From the NCBI GenBank assembly GCA_016648135.1, contig JADDOH010024920.1, forward strand, positions 1 through 64,000: a stretch of DNA of 64,000 nt. Reading direction: 5' to 3'. The stretch is from Agrypnia vestita (taxonomy: Eukaryota > Arthropoda > Insecta > Trichoptera > Phryganeidae). Position 1 is the stretch's first letter; each line of letters opens with the position of its first letter. This document shows, in pieces, positions 10,225 to 21,005 of this stretch. The position numbers and the translations under genes are program-made. Below the pieces are notes generated by a model. That model was not told the DNA's origin and made no database searches. It worked only from the letters and a program-made list of their open reading frames with translations.

Positions 10225-10560
10225 ATGTGGATCTATAGACGCATATTGAAAGTTTAATGGGTGGATAGAGTAATGAATGGTGAAGTCCTCCGGCGTATGG
10301 AAAAAGACTGAGAAGTGCTGCGAACTATCAAGACAAGAAAGCTAGAGTATCTCGAACAAATTATGAGTGGAACAAAATATAGTCTAAGCCAACTCATCCT
10401 CCAGGGGAAAATAAGTGGTAAAAGAAGCCTAGGAAGACGCCGCATCTCACGGCTGCGTAACTTGAGGGACTGGTATAAATGTAACTTGTAATGTAAATGT
10501 AAACTTGTAATAATAAATGTAAATGTCGCCGACCTCCGATAGGAGATGGCACCATAAGAA
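10225..10560 (+). pseudogene. RTE-like LINE C-terminal remnant
   Basis: Plus-strand translation gives WIYRRILKVLWVDRV, then NGEVLRRMEKD, a stop, then RTIKTRKLEYLEQIMSG and GRRRISRLRNLRDWY. This is the standard order of the C-terminal region of insect endonuclease-reverse transcriptase proteins (W-x-R-R-M-L...GH/EQIMRG...GRR-x-x-S-W-L-x-N-L-R-x-W). At least one stop interrupts it. The downstream GATGGCACCATAAGAAGAAG is the usual 3' end of such elements. Confidence 0.65.
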
Positions 10561-10569
10561 GAAGCAAAA

Positions 10570-11205
10570 GTATGGAAATGGTATTAATTAGTTTTGCACG
10601 CTAGTTGGTTTTTAAGGCTCCTAATATTTCCTCCAGTAAGGTAATCATTTGACCATTCAGACCATACCATTTTATCTGCTCATCTAGATTTTTTCTAACC
10701 TTTCGTTTCTTACTTACAGACCATGATTTGTTTAATAAATCATTTACACTGCATTTGAATATCTTTTTTGTATACAATACAAACTGACAAGAATTATTAT
10801 TATTAGAATTTGTTATAATTTATAATAATTATAATTTATAATAACCAGCGGTAGTGTAGCAAGACATGAAGCACTCCATACTATTACTATTATTTTAGAA
10901 TTTTTATTGATATCTATTATTGATTTAAGAACTTTGAAATTGGTATATATGTGTATGCGTATTCATTGTCGAATTTTTATGGTATATTTTATTTTAAGTA
11001 TTTAATAGCTGTTCTTTTTCCTTTTCTTCTTTTTTCTTTATAATTTTAATTATTTCTCTTTTTTTTCCTTTTTCTTCTTTTTATATTTTCTCTCCATAAG
11101 CCTCAATATAACATATATGTAATTTGCAACCTATATGGCGGACTAGGTCTTGCACTAACAACCTGGTTACGCAGGAATAAACACATTGTCATTATCATTG
11201 TCATT
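10570..11205. other. AT-rich noncoding sequence
   Basis: No gene is seen. Low-complexity T-rich and TTA-rich stretches are present. Confidence 0.35.
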
Positions 11206-11209
11206 ATCA

Positions 11210-11448
11210 TTATTATATATTGTTAAATGTGATTAGTTTATTGAAATGGAGAGCCAACATATTTCTATGATTATTACATGGCAAGCATAGTGGATATAAA
11301 AATTTTGTAACATTTCTATCATAATTGTTATCATAGCTTTCATATTTTGATATATCATAAAAATCTCTAGCATAAATATTTGATTTCCATTTTTTTTCAA
11401 AATATACGTTCACAAAAAGTCACGCTTCAATGTTCCCACTGCACGCGC
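11210..11448 (+). mobile_element. Family H MITE, right-end copy
   Basis: The end AAAAAGTCACGCTTCAATGT, then TCCCACTGCACGCGC matches the right terminal inverted repeat of the family H elements ending at 44025 and 46487. A matching left end was not found, so the left limit is approximate. Confidence 0.45.
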
Positions 11449-11712
11449 CTGGTGAAACTGTTACCCCATATTAAAAGCATGTCTTCAAAAAATTTTTTTA
11501 TTCACTTGTTTATAGCATATTATTCGTTTATTTTAGTTTAAAAATAGTTAGAATATTGATAGACATAACACGTATTCTTTTCACGCATCTTTATTTAAAA
11601 AAATGTATAAACTGATGGTTTATTTTAGTTTTATTAAGTTTCTGTAGACAAACAAATTAACGTTTCTATCTCGGTGCAGATAATTTGTCCTGTTTGCAAG
11701 GGATTTTCCTAG

Positions 11713-11837
11713 ATTTGGAGCGGCGCGTGGTGTTATTACGGATTCCGTCCAATGCTCCTCTATAATTTGTCTTCCTTACGGCATCCTCTGTAGTTTATTC
11801 ACATCAACCCCGCCCCGCGCACACGTCGCGAGGGATG
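11713..11837 (+). CDS. Possible exon in GC-rich block (weak)
   Basis: An acceptor-like TTTTCCTAG is followed by 125 bases with one open frame of 41 codons (starting FGAARGVITDSV after one leading base, ending PRAHVARD) and a strong donor ATG then GTAAGG at 11838. GC content is well above the flanks. The entry phase does not fit directly behind the exon at 2889-3114. The residues are not recognised, and a promoter-type GC island is an alternative. Confidence 0.25.
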
Positions 11838-11915
11838 GTAAGGAGTGTACCCAAACCCACCCCCCGCCCACTAGTTGAACAGCGGCCGATCTCCGTTTGT
11901 CTCACGTGACAAATA
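11800..11915. promoter_or_regulatory. GC-rich block with GC box and E-box
   Basis: CCCCGCCCCGCGCACACG is followed by CCCACCCCCCGCCCAC and a palindromic E-box TCACGTGA (11902-11909). The composition contrasts with surrounding DNA of about 30% GC. It could be a promoter or enhancer; no transcription start is defined. Confidence 0.3.
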
Positions 11916-12104
11916 AGGCTTAAAAAAGAAACCCTAACTTAACTTCGATTGTCTTCGCTGGCAAAAATCTTCTAAGGGAAAAAATTGTAATTGGAAAAGT
12001 TTGCTTTCAAGTCTTGGAAATCAAGGTCTCGAAAAGCAGGAACTAATTAATTAACATTTGTTTATGTGAACCTCAAATAAGATTAGATATATGAGGGGGA
12101 TTAG

Positions 12105-12640
12105 ATATATATAACAATAATAATAATAATAGCTGGATCATAATATAGCGCCATTTTCGTGAGTACTCACCTCAAGGGCGCTTCACACAAAACAACTTAC
12201 TGACTAAAAACACTTATTTACAATTACATACTTGTTAACTAGATGACATGCAAGAAATGGTATTAACATTTAAAACTATAATAGTTGAGAGTGCTAGAAA
12301 GAATCAGGTATTTTCGCGGAGTTCATACGGTGGTCTGATTCTATAGGTTTTTATACGATTGTCTAAACAAATGCGTTTTTAGTTGTTTTTTGAACTATGG
12401 TAAGGTGTCTGTCTGTCTCACTTTATTAGGTAGTTTATTCCACAAATTTGGTCCAGCCACCGCGAAAGCACGGTTACCGAAATTGGTTTTGTGGACAAAA
12501 TTTACTTCAACTAACCTACTTGTATTAAATGTTGATGCTGAGCGAAGAGTTAAGATGTCTATTATTTGCGGAAAATGGAATGCAGAAGTCAGTAATGTAA
12601 TACCACCACTATTAAATATTCGAAAATGAGATAAACGTAT
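12105..12640 (-). pseudogene. L2/CR1-like LINE 3' end, copy K1
   Basis: The minus strand encodes the classic C-terminal tail of L2/CR1-type LINEs: FPQIIDILTLRSAS, then NFGNRAFAVAGPNLWNKLPN, then LP-stop-FKKQLKTHLFRQS. One stop and decay are visible. The 3' UTR runs through AATGGCGCTATATTATGATC to a (TTA)n-type microsatellite tail at about 12105-12133. The same family recurs at 14744-15065 in the same orientation. The catalytic domain is absent. Confidence 0.75.
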
Positions 12641-12800
12641 TTGTAATTTTTACACGCTTTTAATTAGCATCACTTATCAGTCAGCCTCAAACCTTGGGAT
12701 CAATATTCGACCCACTTCCTGACAAAAATTCGCTCTGTAATTTGTCAGAGAGACGTATTTCAAATGACAATACAATGATCATACATTAATATTACGAAAT
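12640..12800 (-). repeat. Family I repeat, copy 1
   Basis: Reverse complement reads GATCATTGTATTGTCATTTG, AATACGTCTCTCTG, GAAGTGGGTCGAATATTGAT, CTGATAAGTGATGCTAA. Copies in plus orientation are at 16225-16400 and 61690-61835. The unit is noncoding and its class is unknown. Confidence 0.65.
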
Positions 12801-13055
12801 CTGTTTAATATCAACATTTCCGATTACTGTATATATGTACCGATTATCTCTTTAAAAAACTAAACCTTTAGTTGAAAGAGATAAAGGCAATTCAAGGATT
12901 CGGTGTAAAATTGCTTTTTGAATTTGTACAAAAATGATGTGATTTTTTTTGCAATGCATATTTAAAAACTGATATATTTTATAAAATCGGTCCGGGCCAT
13001 CCAAATTCTGGGCCACAGTCCAAGTTGGCCTTACCCATGCGGGAGTCATGGTGTA

Positions 13056-13370
13056 TAGGGTTATTTGGAAAACATTAATAACCTCGCAGGACTATACTCC
13101 TGCCTTGATTATAATCCGAAAATGTTCAAGCAGCCATGACTTAATATCGATATTTATGAAAAAGAAAAAAAATATTTTTGAAGTTATGTAATATCAAAGA
13201 TTGAATTTTTTTCAATATTTCTGACGTATTTTTTACAAAACGTTGAAATATCATTGCAGTAACTTATATCGATTAGGAAAAATTGATTCGTTTTAAATCA
13301 AGTTAAATAAAATTATAAAAACCCTGCGGAAATTCCAATTGGGATTGGAAGGTTTACCCACCTGTGTTTA
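13056..13370 (+). mobile_element. Single-arm copy of foldback element D
   Basis: Starts TAGGGTTATTTGGAAAACAT, then TAATAACCTCGCAGGACTAT, matching the left arm of the full palindrome at 48631-49246. It stops near that element's centre (ATTCCAATTGGGATTGGAAGG). Confidence 0.75.
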
Positions 13371-13489
13371 AAAGTGGCGGGCATTGTCATACATATTGTT
13401 AATGTAATCATTAGTAGCGTTATATATTATAAAGGATATAATGTAAGAAAAACAAAATGTATCCAGAAAAATTACATTACGTTATAAAA

Positions 13490-13800
13490 ATTGAGAAGGT
13501 ATATTGATTGTTTTAGAATTTTTTTTTTCAGATGTTGTGATTGATATTTTCAATAGAATTTTTAATTTAGTTTTGAGATTCCTATATTTTTTACCATCTT
13601 CATTTCATTGGGAAGAGCATTAAAAATGATCCTTAAAAAGTTAAATGATGTTGGGTTGTGCTAGTATTACATTTAGGTAACAAAATATTTCCAGCTGATC
13701 TCGGTCTATTTCTAACACACCCCAATGTATATATTATTATCAAAGTACCTACATTTTGTTAATTTGTTCCCTTGTTGGGAATATTGAAGGTTTTCTCAAA
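13490..13800 (-). pseudogene. LINE 3' end remnant
   Basis: Minus-strand pieces NRPRSAGNILLPKCNTSTT, then FNALPNEMKMVKN and, after a frameshift, NLKTKLKILLKI match the N-x-L-P...F/L-K-x-x-L-K tail of Jockey/CR1-like elements. No catalytic motif is present. Confidence 0.45.
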
Positions 13801-14740
13801 ATTACTTTGTTAATTACTCTCTGAACTATTTCCACTGGTAGTAAATTAGATTACAATTTATTATTATTTAAGTAATTTATAAATAACTTTTCTTACTACC
13901 CTGTTTGGCGTGAGATTTGGATTCTTATATAAGTTGCAAAGTGTTAAATTTCGATAATGTATAATGGGGTGCTTCAAAAAATTAAAGTTTTAATGTTTAA
14001 TCGGGGTTACTTTTATATACTTTCAAAAGCAAAAAAATATCCAAGTTTTTTTTATTTTTACTTTCAATTAATTTAGAGGGTCGCTACGGTTGACCAAATT
14101 TTCGAAAATATGCACCGTTTAAGGCAATGACTGCAACGCTTCACAAGAGGCGTCTCTGCACAAACTGGCCCCAGTGGCCTTCAACCAGTATAGAAGAAGA
14201 AGAAGATGTTATGCATTAATTTGTATTTTAATAACTCGTTTAAATTTTTTACATACATAAAATGTAGGTACAGCCTGCTCTCCGCAGATTGTAATCATAA
14301 CTTATTTACTGGGCAAGTTTCTTTTCCAGGTGAACTTTCTTAAAGTTTTGAATATCGTTGCAGAAGCCTTCATACCCACAATGTGCACATACCACTTTTT
14401 ACTTTCTACATATACGTACGTTGAAAAGTATTTTAATAATGAAAGATGTAAAATAAACCGCTGGAATATGCAACACATAAGGAAAAATGAAAACCAACTC
14501 TCTCGCTTACCCAATTCTGTTCCTTAGAATGTCTGTCCATCATTATTTTCTTTATTAAAACGTGTAAACTGTGAGAATATGATACAACATTTTTTACTGC
14601 GTTATAGTTTAGCTGATAAATTCATCAAGTCGTGTTCCTTGTCCATATTTACCTACGTGAGAATTATTCAGGCAGCCACAACAATTTTTGAACACTGTAC
14701 GAAAGTTTTTACTTACTAATAAATATTTTCATTTAGTAGA
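13800..14740. other. Mostly noncoding; minor LINE traces
   Basis: AT-rich sequence. A short segment ending in AGAAGAAGAAGATG (14190-14208) has the look of a LINE 3' end. Opposite-strand open frames near 14302-14527 are not supported: a CxxC-like stretch on the minus strand lacks a second histidine. Confidence 0.3.
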
Positions 14741-14743
14741 ATC

Positions 14744-15065
14744 ACTTTTATAATAATAATAGTTGTATAATTAATATAGCGCCATTTTCGTGAGTACAAA
14801 GGTGCTTCACATATTAAAATTATTTTACAAAACAACTTACTAGCTAAATAACTTATAATTTACTTTTACTTATACACTGGATGAAATGCAAAAACTGGAA
14901 TTGACGGTTAAAACTCTATGTGGGAGTGCTAGGAAAAATAGTGGAAAACATTTAGTTTTGTGGACGTGAATTACTTCAACTAACCTACTTATATTAGATG
15001 TCGATGCTGAGTGAAATGTTAGTTGTCTGTTATTTGTAGAAAATGGAATGCAGAAGTCGGTAATA
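14744..15065 (-). pseudogene. L2/CR1-like LINE 3' end, copy K2
   Basis: Shares with K1 the 3' UTR block (ATATAGCGCCATTTTCGTGA on the plus strand), the TAACCTACTT and GATGCTGAG blocks and the AAAATGGAATGCAGAAGTC block. The central coding part is deleted. A TAATAA-type tail lies at about 14744. Confidence 0.65.
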
Positions 15066-15074
15066 TTGTAAAGA

Positions 15075-15600
15075 GGCTAAAAAGAATAACGCACTTCTGT
15101 CAAGTGACAGTTGTTTGAAGTTGGAACAATACTATCGAAGGGTTTAAAAATTACTTCCCGCTTTCGAGAGACGTCAGCAACTTTCCAGGAACATCTGGAA
15201 ATTACGAGAACTTGCGAGCAAACACAAAAAAATTCAACGTTATCGGGTATAAATAAACGGATCCAGGCCGCGGACGGCCATTGTTATTTTGACGTTTTCT
15301 ACGACGCGGCTCTAGCGGCGAATCATGAAGCGAAAACAGTGTTACCATCAGGCGTGTGAACTAAGCGACAGATAATTAAGTGAAGTACTTACCCCTGTAC
15401 AATATTTGAGCGAATAATCTGGAAAAGTTCTTACGTAGCGAAATAAACCAGAGCGAATAATAATACGTGCTGAAATTGGATGGATTGTTCTAGTGAATAG
15501 TGAATAAAGTGTTAAAGCGATTATAAAGTGTCTATTTACGAGCGATAAATTTACAAAATAGTTAATTTAAATAATAGAGTTACATTTAATAGTGTTAAGC
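15075..15600 (+). promoter_or_regulatory. Candidate core promoter and 5' leader region
   Basis: A TATAAATAA box (15248-15256) lies at the start of a GC-richer stretch (CCAGGCCGCGGACGGCCATT) about 25-30 bases upstream of possible start positions. The sequence downstream to about 15600 is rich in short GTGAA/GCGAATAA words, as in insect 5' leaders. An 82-codon open frame starts at 15111, but it spans the TATA box and is unlikely to be used. There is no identifiable downstream coding exon. This is an inference from motifs only. Confidence 0.25.
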
Positions 15601-15629
15601 GACTTTGTACGTTTGATTAATTAATAAAT

Positions 15630-15845
15630 CCATTATTAAATTCCAGCGTTTTCATTAATTCCTCCTGAAGCCAAGACACGTGACAATATATTGAGGGGCT
15701 ATGTTTTGAATAGCCTTGAATATTGTGAGGCATATCCAAATTCAACTTTTTCTGGATATTTAAGCCTGTGAAGGTTTTGAAGATGGTGTGAGATATGCGC
15801 AAACTTTGAAACACCGATTATGAGTCTTATGGCGGCATTAAATAC
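15630..15845 (-). pseudogene. LINE reverse transcriptase C-terminal remnant
   Basis: Minus-strand reading gives NAAIRLIIGVSKFAHISHHL and Q-N-L-H-R-L, the pattern N-A-x-x-R-x-I-x-G...H-I-(S/T)...L-x-x-L found downstream of the catalytic domain in Jockey/CR1-like proteins. A frame shift and stops follow. Confidence 0.5.
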
Positions 15846-15846
15846 A

Positions 15847-15850
<4 letters not shown>

Positions 15851-15877
<27 letters not shown>
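15851..15877. repeat. (TA)n microsatellite
   Basis: About 13 uninterrupted TA units. Confidence 0.95.
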
Positions 15878-15883
<6 letters not shown>

Positions 15884-16224
15884 AATACTTAACTTCAACT
15901 GTTGATTAATTCTATTTAACGAAGAATTCAATAAGATTATAAAAAAATAAAAACGTAAATGTTATAAAACGCCCCAAACTGTTTATTTTATTGACATACG
16001 CGTCATACATACTGCGGTCGCTCTTAATACTAAAAAAATATTTTCTCTTTTTCATTAATTCTTATAAAAGCGTGTTTATTTAGAATAATATTACTTTCAT
16101 CTGTTTAACCAAAGTCACATTAAATCTTGTAATTTACCTAACCTCAAAATGAAAACGTCAATTTAAAATAATATTAATAGACGTATAATATCACCAGCAT
16201 ATACAATGGCCGATAAAATAACGT

Positions 16225-16400
16225 GTCAGCATTTATTTGAATAAGCAAATTGATTTTGTAAAATTGATGAATGATTATTGTATTGTCATCCGGAATACGT
16301 CTCTCTGTAAAATGCGATGGTTGATCATGAAGTGGGTCAGATATCAATTACAAGATTTGTACCCGATAGACAGACAGGTGAAGCTAAATAAAATAAATAA
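16225..16400 (+). repeat. Family I repeat, copy 2
   Basis: TGATTATTGTATTGTCATCC, AATACGTCTCTCTG, TGAAGTGGGTCAGATATCAA, then GTGAAGCTAAATAAA, matching copies at 12640-12800 (inverted) and 61690-61835. Confidence 0.65.
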
Positions 16401-16689
16401 TTGTGAGGTATAAAAAGCAAAATTTCTAGATGTATAATTCTCATGAAATAGTATCCGTCATAAATGCTACCATATGACACGAATAATGATGAGATATATA
16501 AAAAGCCAAAAAAGTGTTATTAACTTAGATAACAATATCCATTAATAACGCGAGCAAGACGTCTCGCTAGATGGAAATATTCTCACAGTATGTCATTTCG
16601 ACATACTATAGGAATAGAAAAGTATAGTAAAGGTTTGTCATTTTGACGAGCTATAGCTAGTTATTTAATAACTTAATAGCCGAGAAGTG

Positions 16690-17090
16690 GAATCTCCCCA
16701 CAACGAGACAAAAATTGCGGAGAAAGTTGGGTACTGGCGACATCGGAAACATTTTTCTTGCGGCGAGCGAGGTACCCGCCTCTGTCAATGGAAAAAGTTT
16801 TTTTTAAATAAAAACACGCTGCTTAAAATGTAAAACCACGCGATCGTCGGTATTCCGTACTTCACCAGGCCTGTGACCGCTAACTTGTTTTCAATTTATT
16901 AACGGCGGAACAGCCGCCATCGGGGATGGGGTGGAGGCTTTCGCGGAGGGAGGGGTCCTCCTGACGTCCTCGCGGGTAGCACCGCGGAGGGCGGCGCCGG
17001 TCCAGGAACAGCATCTGCGAATGGGAGACTCTCTCACCTTTCGGCGCAATCAATTCTGTGAGAGGTTTTTTAATTGATTTACACGATTCT
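16690..17090. promoter_or_regulatory. GC-rich island, possible regulatory region
   Basis: A block near 60% GC (16900-17010) within AT-rich DNA, containing the inverted pair GGCGGAACAGCCGCC. A minus-strand frame stays open for about 50 codons but is Ala/Pro/Arg-rich, as expected of random GC-rich DNA. No splice pair or protein family supports an exon. Confidence 0.3.
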
Positions 17091-17163
17091 GCGTTTGCAA
17101 GAACACTTATTAAACCTTTGGCAGATGTTTAATTACGTCATGTATGAATTACTGAATATTTAC

Positions 17164-17350
17164 TGTGATTTACTGAATATTTATTTATTTATTGAAATTA
17201 ACGCACATAGTCCAATAAAATATAATACATAACATGAAAAATATATAATACATCAGAATAAAAATTATAGCAATTAAAATATAAAAGCAAGGACAAATGA
17301 AAATTACTAACAAGATGGAGACAAGGTCTGGACTATCTAATCAGAGGTTG
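17164..17350 (-). repeat. LINE 3' UTR tail
   Basis: Reverse complement ends GCGTTAATTTCAATAAATAAATAAA, the (TAAA)n-tailed 3' end form seen for other LINE copies here (41855, 59530, 62950). Confidence 0.45.
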
Positions 17351-17574
17351 TTTAAATCTGGACAGACTTACACCAAAGAAGTCCAGACGAAGAAGTCCAA
17401 AGAAGACGACATAACCGTGACATGGGAGCATGAAATCCATAATTGGTTCGATGATGACTAAGGAACAACAGTTCATTATTTCTATAGTCTACGGGAAGGA
17501 ATATGTAAATGAAATGAAGGTTGCGTGTTTGTGGGAAGATCGATGCCCATCTGTCGAAACATGATCTCTCGGCA

Positions 17575-18070
17575 CATTTTACGTGTCAATCAATGTATAT
17601 TATAGATGTCTCACAGAGACGAAACTGTGTTTTTTATGGGAAAGTAGGTATAGAAGTTTTTTGGATGTACATAGGGCTTACAACCTATCGTACGTCTGAC
17701 TTAAGTGATCACTTTACACATCGTAACGTTCGCCATTTCCACCCATGATAGAATACCATGTCTACTAATTTTTGGAAGTTGTATATATTTAAATTATACG
17801 CTACGTTTCACATATGAGTTGTAACAATCCTCAGCGCGGCCGGCACCAAAACCTTTTCATTCTCCTTAAATGACCACAGATGTCGCCAATGAGACATCTA
17901 TTATATATTGATTTTGGAGTTTTTGTTAGCAATATATATTATGTCTATATGTACTTTCCCATAAAAATACAGTTTCGTCTCGTTGTGAGGCATCTATAAT
18001 ATACATTGATTGATTAACGATGTCCCTATGACAAATCCAGTTCTGTTCTGAAAAATTTGGACATATTCAA
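17575..18070 (+). repeat. Family C repeat, long copy
   Basis: Carries the full order: TCACAGAGACGAAACTGTG, GGGAAAGTAGGTATAGAAG, GGGCTTACAACCTAT, CTTAAGTGATCACTTTACAC, CGTAACGTTCGCCATTTCCA, GACCACAGATGTCGCCAATGA-type block, then TCTGAAAAATTTGGACATA. It also holds a partial inverted segment (17940-18000, GTTTCGTCTCGTTGTGAGGC). Confidence 0.7.
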
Positions 18071-18079
18071 TATATTCAT

Positions 18080-19500
18080 TTTATGTGTGGTCACTGAAGG
18101 AATACTACGTGAAACAATACAGTGTGGTTCGTAAATGTGTGGGACCACAAATAGATGTGAATAAGTGGTGAGATGGATATACAAGATGACCAGATATCAC
18201 TGACGGTTGGTTAAATGTCGAATTTATTGCAAGTACAGGTTACAACGGTATAGTTCGCGGAATACAAAGAATACTGCGACTGTCTCGTGCGAACGGAACA
18301 TCGATCTACAATTAGTGGGTCGTCTCAAGCGCGATTGGTGTATTGACACGCTCAAGGGACTAGAGTCCGGGCAGGCCTAGATCTTCCACAAACTCAAGAA
18401 GAAGATTCACACTTTGTCACGAGCAAGACTATGGCATAAATATAATTCATAACTTTTCGAGTAAGGAAGGCTTTTTGTAGTTATTGTGTGTGCAACATAC
18501 TTACAATTGTTACAATACACAAACGAATTGTTGTTTTATACGAAACATGCATAATTTTTACATATTAATACAATGGCGGGTTTATTGCCAGTTGCCAATT
18601 TCTTCCAACCAATCACACAATTTAGTATAAAAATTGAAACATAAAAGCAGGCAATTGGCTATCGCCCTTTGCCTGCTGCTTTTCATATGATTTCGTTATT
18701 TTTTGAAACTGACAACGGAAACAATTAGAATATAAATATTTAATTATAGTATTTATATTTTTAATACGATTTCTTTATCTTTTGAAACTGGCAAAGGCAA
18801 AACCACGCACTGTAGGCTGGATTTTTAAAGAAATAATAATATAGATGATACATCGTCGTACGAGGTTTCTAGTTTGATACATTTTCCACCATTGATACAT
18901 TCTAACCTAAAAATTAAACGTCAAAAATATACTTGCTTGCAGAAAAAATAAAATTGACGAAAGAAAATAGGTATAAATATCGATGTATATATTATATTTC
19001 TTAACATTAAACAATATTCAAATGTATTTTATGATAATCTGTATTTCTCATTTCTTAAAAAAATGTATATAATTTGATTATTTTCTGAGGCTGGCAATGG
19101 AAAAACAACAAATTACTCGATGCGTTATAGGCATATAAAACTTCCTCCACGATAACGATGGTAAGTAAGTGGATAGGATGAAAAGGATGGGTTAAACCAA
19201 GTTTTGAGAAAGGTAAAATTGCTTTAGTCTGCTTTTGTAGATAGTTATCTGACAACAATCAGCGTCATTGTAAAAAGTGCAATTGTAAAAACTATAGTGC
19301 GCATAAAAAATCCGCCCATTGTACCACTCGCAGCTGTCATATGAAGGAAGTTAACAGTCAATTAATAAAGGGTTGATTCCAAATGAAATTAATTTCAGCA
19401 CTACCGGGGAGACTTAAACCTCCCATGCATAAATACAGTTATGCCGTCACTTTGACGTAAATGAAGTCAGCTGCAATTCTCATTTGCATTTCAACGCTAA
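18080..19500. other. Unresolved repeats and noncoding DNA
   Basis: The segment 18170-18420 is GC-richer and looks repeat-derived but no family is clear. At 18690, 18770 and 19075 a loosely repeated block (TTTTGAAACTGGCAAAGGCA and variants) occurs three times. No gene is supported. Confidence 0.3.
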
Positions 19501-19504
19501 AGAT

Positions 19505-20135
19505 ATGTTCTCTATCTAACTATCAACTAAACTATATATTCTCAACTTAAGAAGCAAAGATGCCTGTTCATACTATTGATTTAGTTATATTTATTTATTA
19601 TATTTATTTATACAATAGATACATAATAATGTTTTTTATAATAAATTAATTAATGTTATAATATTTTAAAGACATTATACTTCCCATAATATGAACCGAA
19701 GCTCGAGCTTGTGGGAGGAGTATTTTGAAGCCAAATTAGAGTGCAGAAACCATTTAGAAGTAGTAATTTTTTTATACAGAAACAATTTGAGACATGTGGG
19801 CAATGTTACAATACATCGTTCTACAAAATCAAGGATTTGACTTCTTTCTTAAACCAAGAATGTATAATTATGTTGTGCCATGGTGGTTCTTAAGGTTGGT
19901 ATCTTTATTTGTCCCTTTGTTCTGTGTCTATATTATGAATAAAATTATAACATTGTATCTTGAAGACAATACATATACATATCCATTGCTATATGTTCTC
20001 CATCTAACTATCAACTAAACTATATATTCTCAACTTTTTAAGAAGCATAGATCTACTTATACCAATTCATACTATGTTATTATACATACCTACAAATTAA
20101 AATAAGGTATCTTGAAGATAATACTAATAAATATC
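19505..20135 (+). repeat. Dispersed direct duplications
   Basis: CTATCTAACTATCAACTAAA with flanks occurs at about 19512 and again at about 20000; ATCTTGAAGACAATACATAT and its variant recur at about 19957 and 20108. This is a local segmental duplication in AT-rich DNA, with no gene. Confidence 0.6.
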
Positions 20136-20259
20136 CATTGCTAAATAAACATAGTACTAGATTTATGAAATAAGAATGACGACTCATACTGAATTGTAAC
20201 TAATAAATATGGTCAAAGGTCATTAAAATATGTAATAGGTACCGAAAATATTTTTAATA

Positions 20260-20352
20260 AATAATTAAATTAAATAAAAACAACTTTGTAAACACCACTG
20301 AAATAATATTTCAGTGGTGTTTACAAATTTGTTTTTATTTAATTTAATTATT
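20260..20352. repeat. Near-perfect palindrome, 45-bp arms
   Basis: Arms 20260-20304 and 20308-20352 pair with one mismatch around a 3-base AAT loop. The centre carries TTTGTAAACACCACTGAAAT and its inverse; the same GTGGTGTTTA word occurs at the ends of PLE-like repeats at 9205 and 40752. It may be a junction of two inverted element ends. Confidence 0.85.
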
Positions 20353-20619
20353 GAATATGTCACCACAAAGTTATAAAGTTTACCCAAGAAGTATTTTTAA
20401 TAAACTTGCACGCAATTTTATAAAAGATAATATTAAGAAATGCCTGAAAGAAAAATTAATGGAACTACTAATGAATAAGAAAGGTTTTTACTGATTAGGT
20501 GAGGTATATTATCGGTAATGTTTTTATTAATTATTATAATAATTAACTTATCTGTTTCCTTCAACATAAGTGACAAAACGATATTGATTATTTTGTCTTA
20601 AATTGGGAAAATAAAGCGG

Positions 20620-21005
20620 CACGCAAAATGGACTTACTGAAGGACAACAGCAAACTCCCGTCGAAAGTTCCTTAATTTGTTGAGTCGGCACATAAATGAA
20701 GGAATTCTGGTTCGGAATATCATTTGTGATGAAAAGTGGGTCCTGTGTGGATCATCGGAAACGTGCGTCGCAATGGTTAGGCCTAGGAGAGGCAGCCAAA
20801 CAGTGTCCCAAACGCAAATTGAGTCAAAAGAAATGGCTTGTGGCTGTATGGTGGACCTGTGTTGGCATTATTCATTACAGCTTCTGGGCTTCTTGGCAGA
20901 TCTGGCACAATAATTATTACTGCATAGGTATTTTATCAAGAATTGATAATGATGATGGACAAGCTCGCTATCAAACAACCGAGACTTGTCGATTGCTCTA
21001 GCGTA
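20620..21005 (+). pseudogene. Mariner transposase remnant, N-proximal catalytic part
   Basis: Translated in two shifted frames this gives LTEGQQQTPVESS, LLSRHINEGIL, then IICDEKWVL, then RKRASQWLGLGEAAKQCPKR, KKWLVAVWWTCVGIIHYSFW and finally KLAIKQPRLVDCS. It aligns throughout with the mariner transposase at 33056-34075, including the first catalytic Asp in CDEKW. Frameshifts and stops make it a dead copy. Homology stops abruptly at about 21002 and resumes at about 21822, so the mariner was split by a later insertion. Confidence 0.85.

Noticed and set aside
14302..14527. Opposite-strand frames with a zinc-finger-like CxxC stretch
   Set aside because: There is no second histidine pair, it is short, and a stop lies just upstream; it does not form a real C2H2 finger.
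15395..15471. Minus-strand exon with a strong donor at 15390
   Set aside because: Only 77 bases, two frames open, AT-rich, and no coding character.
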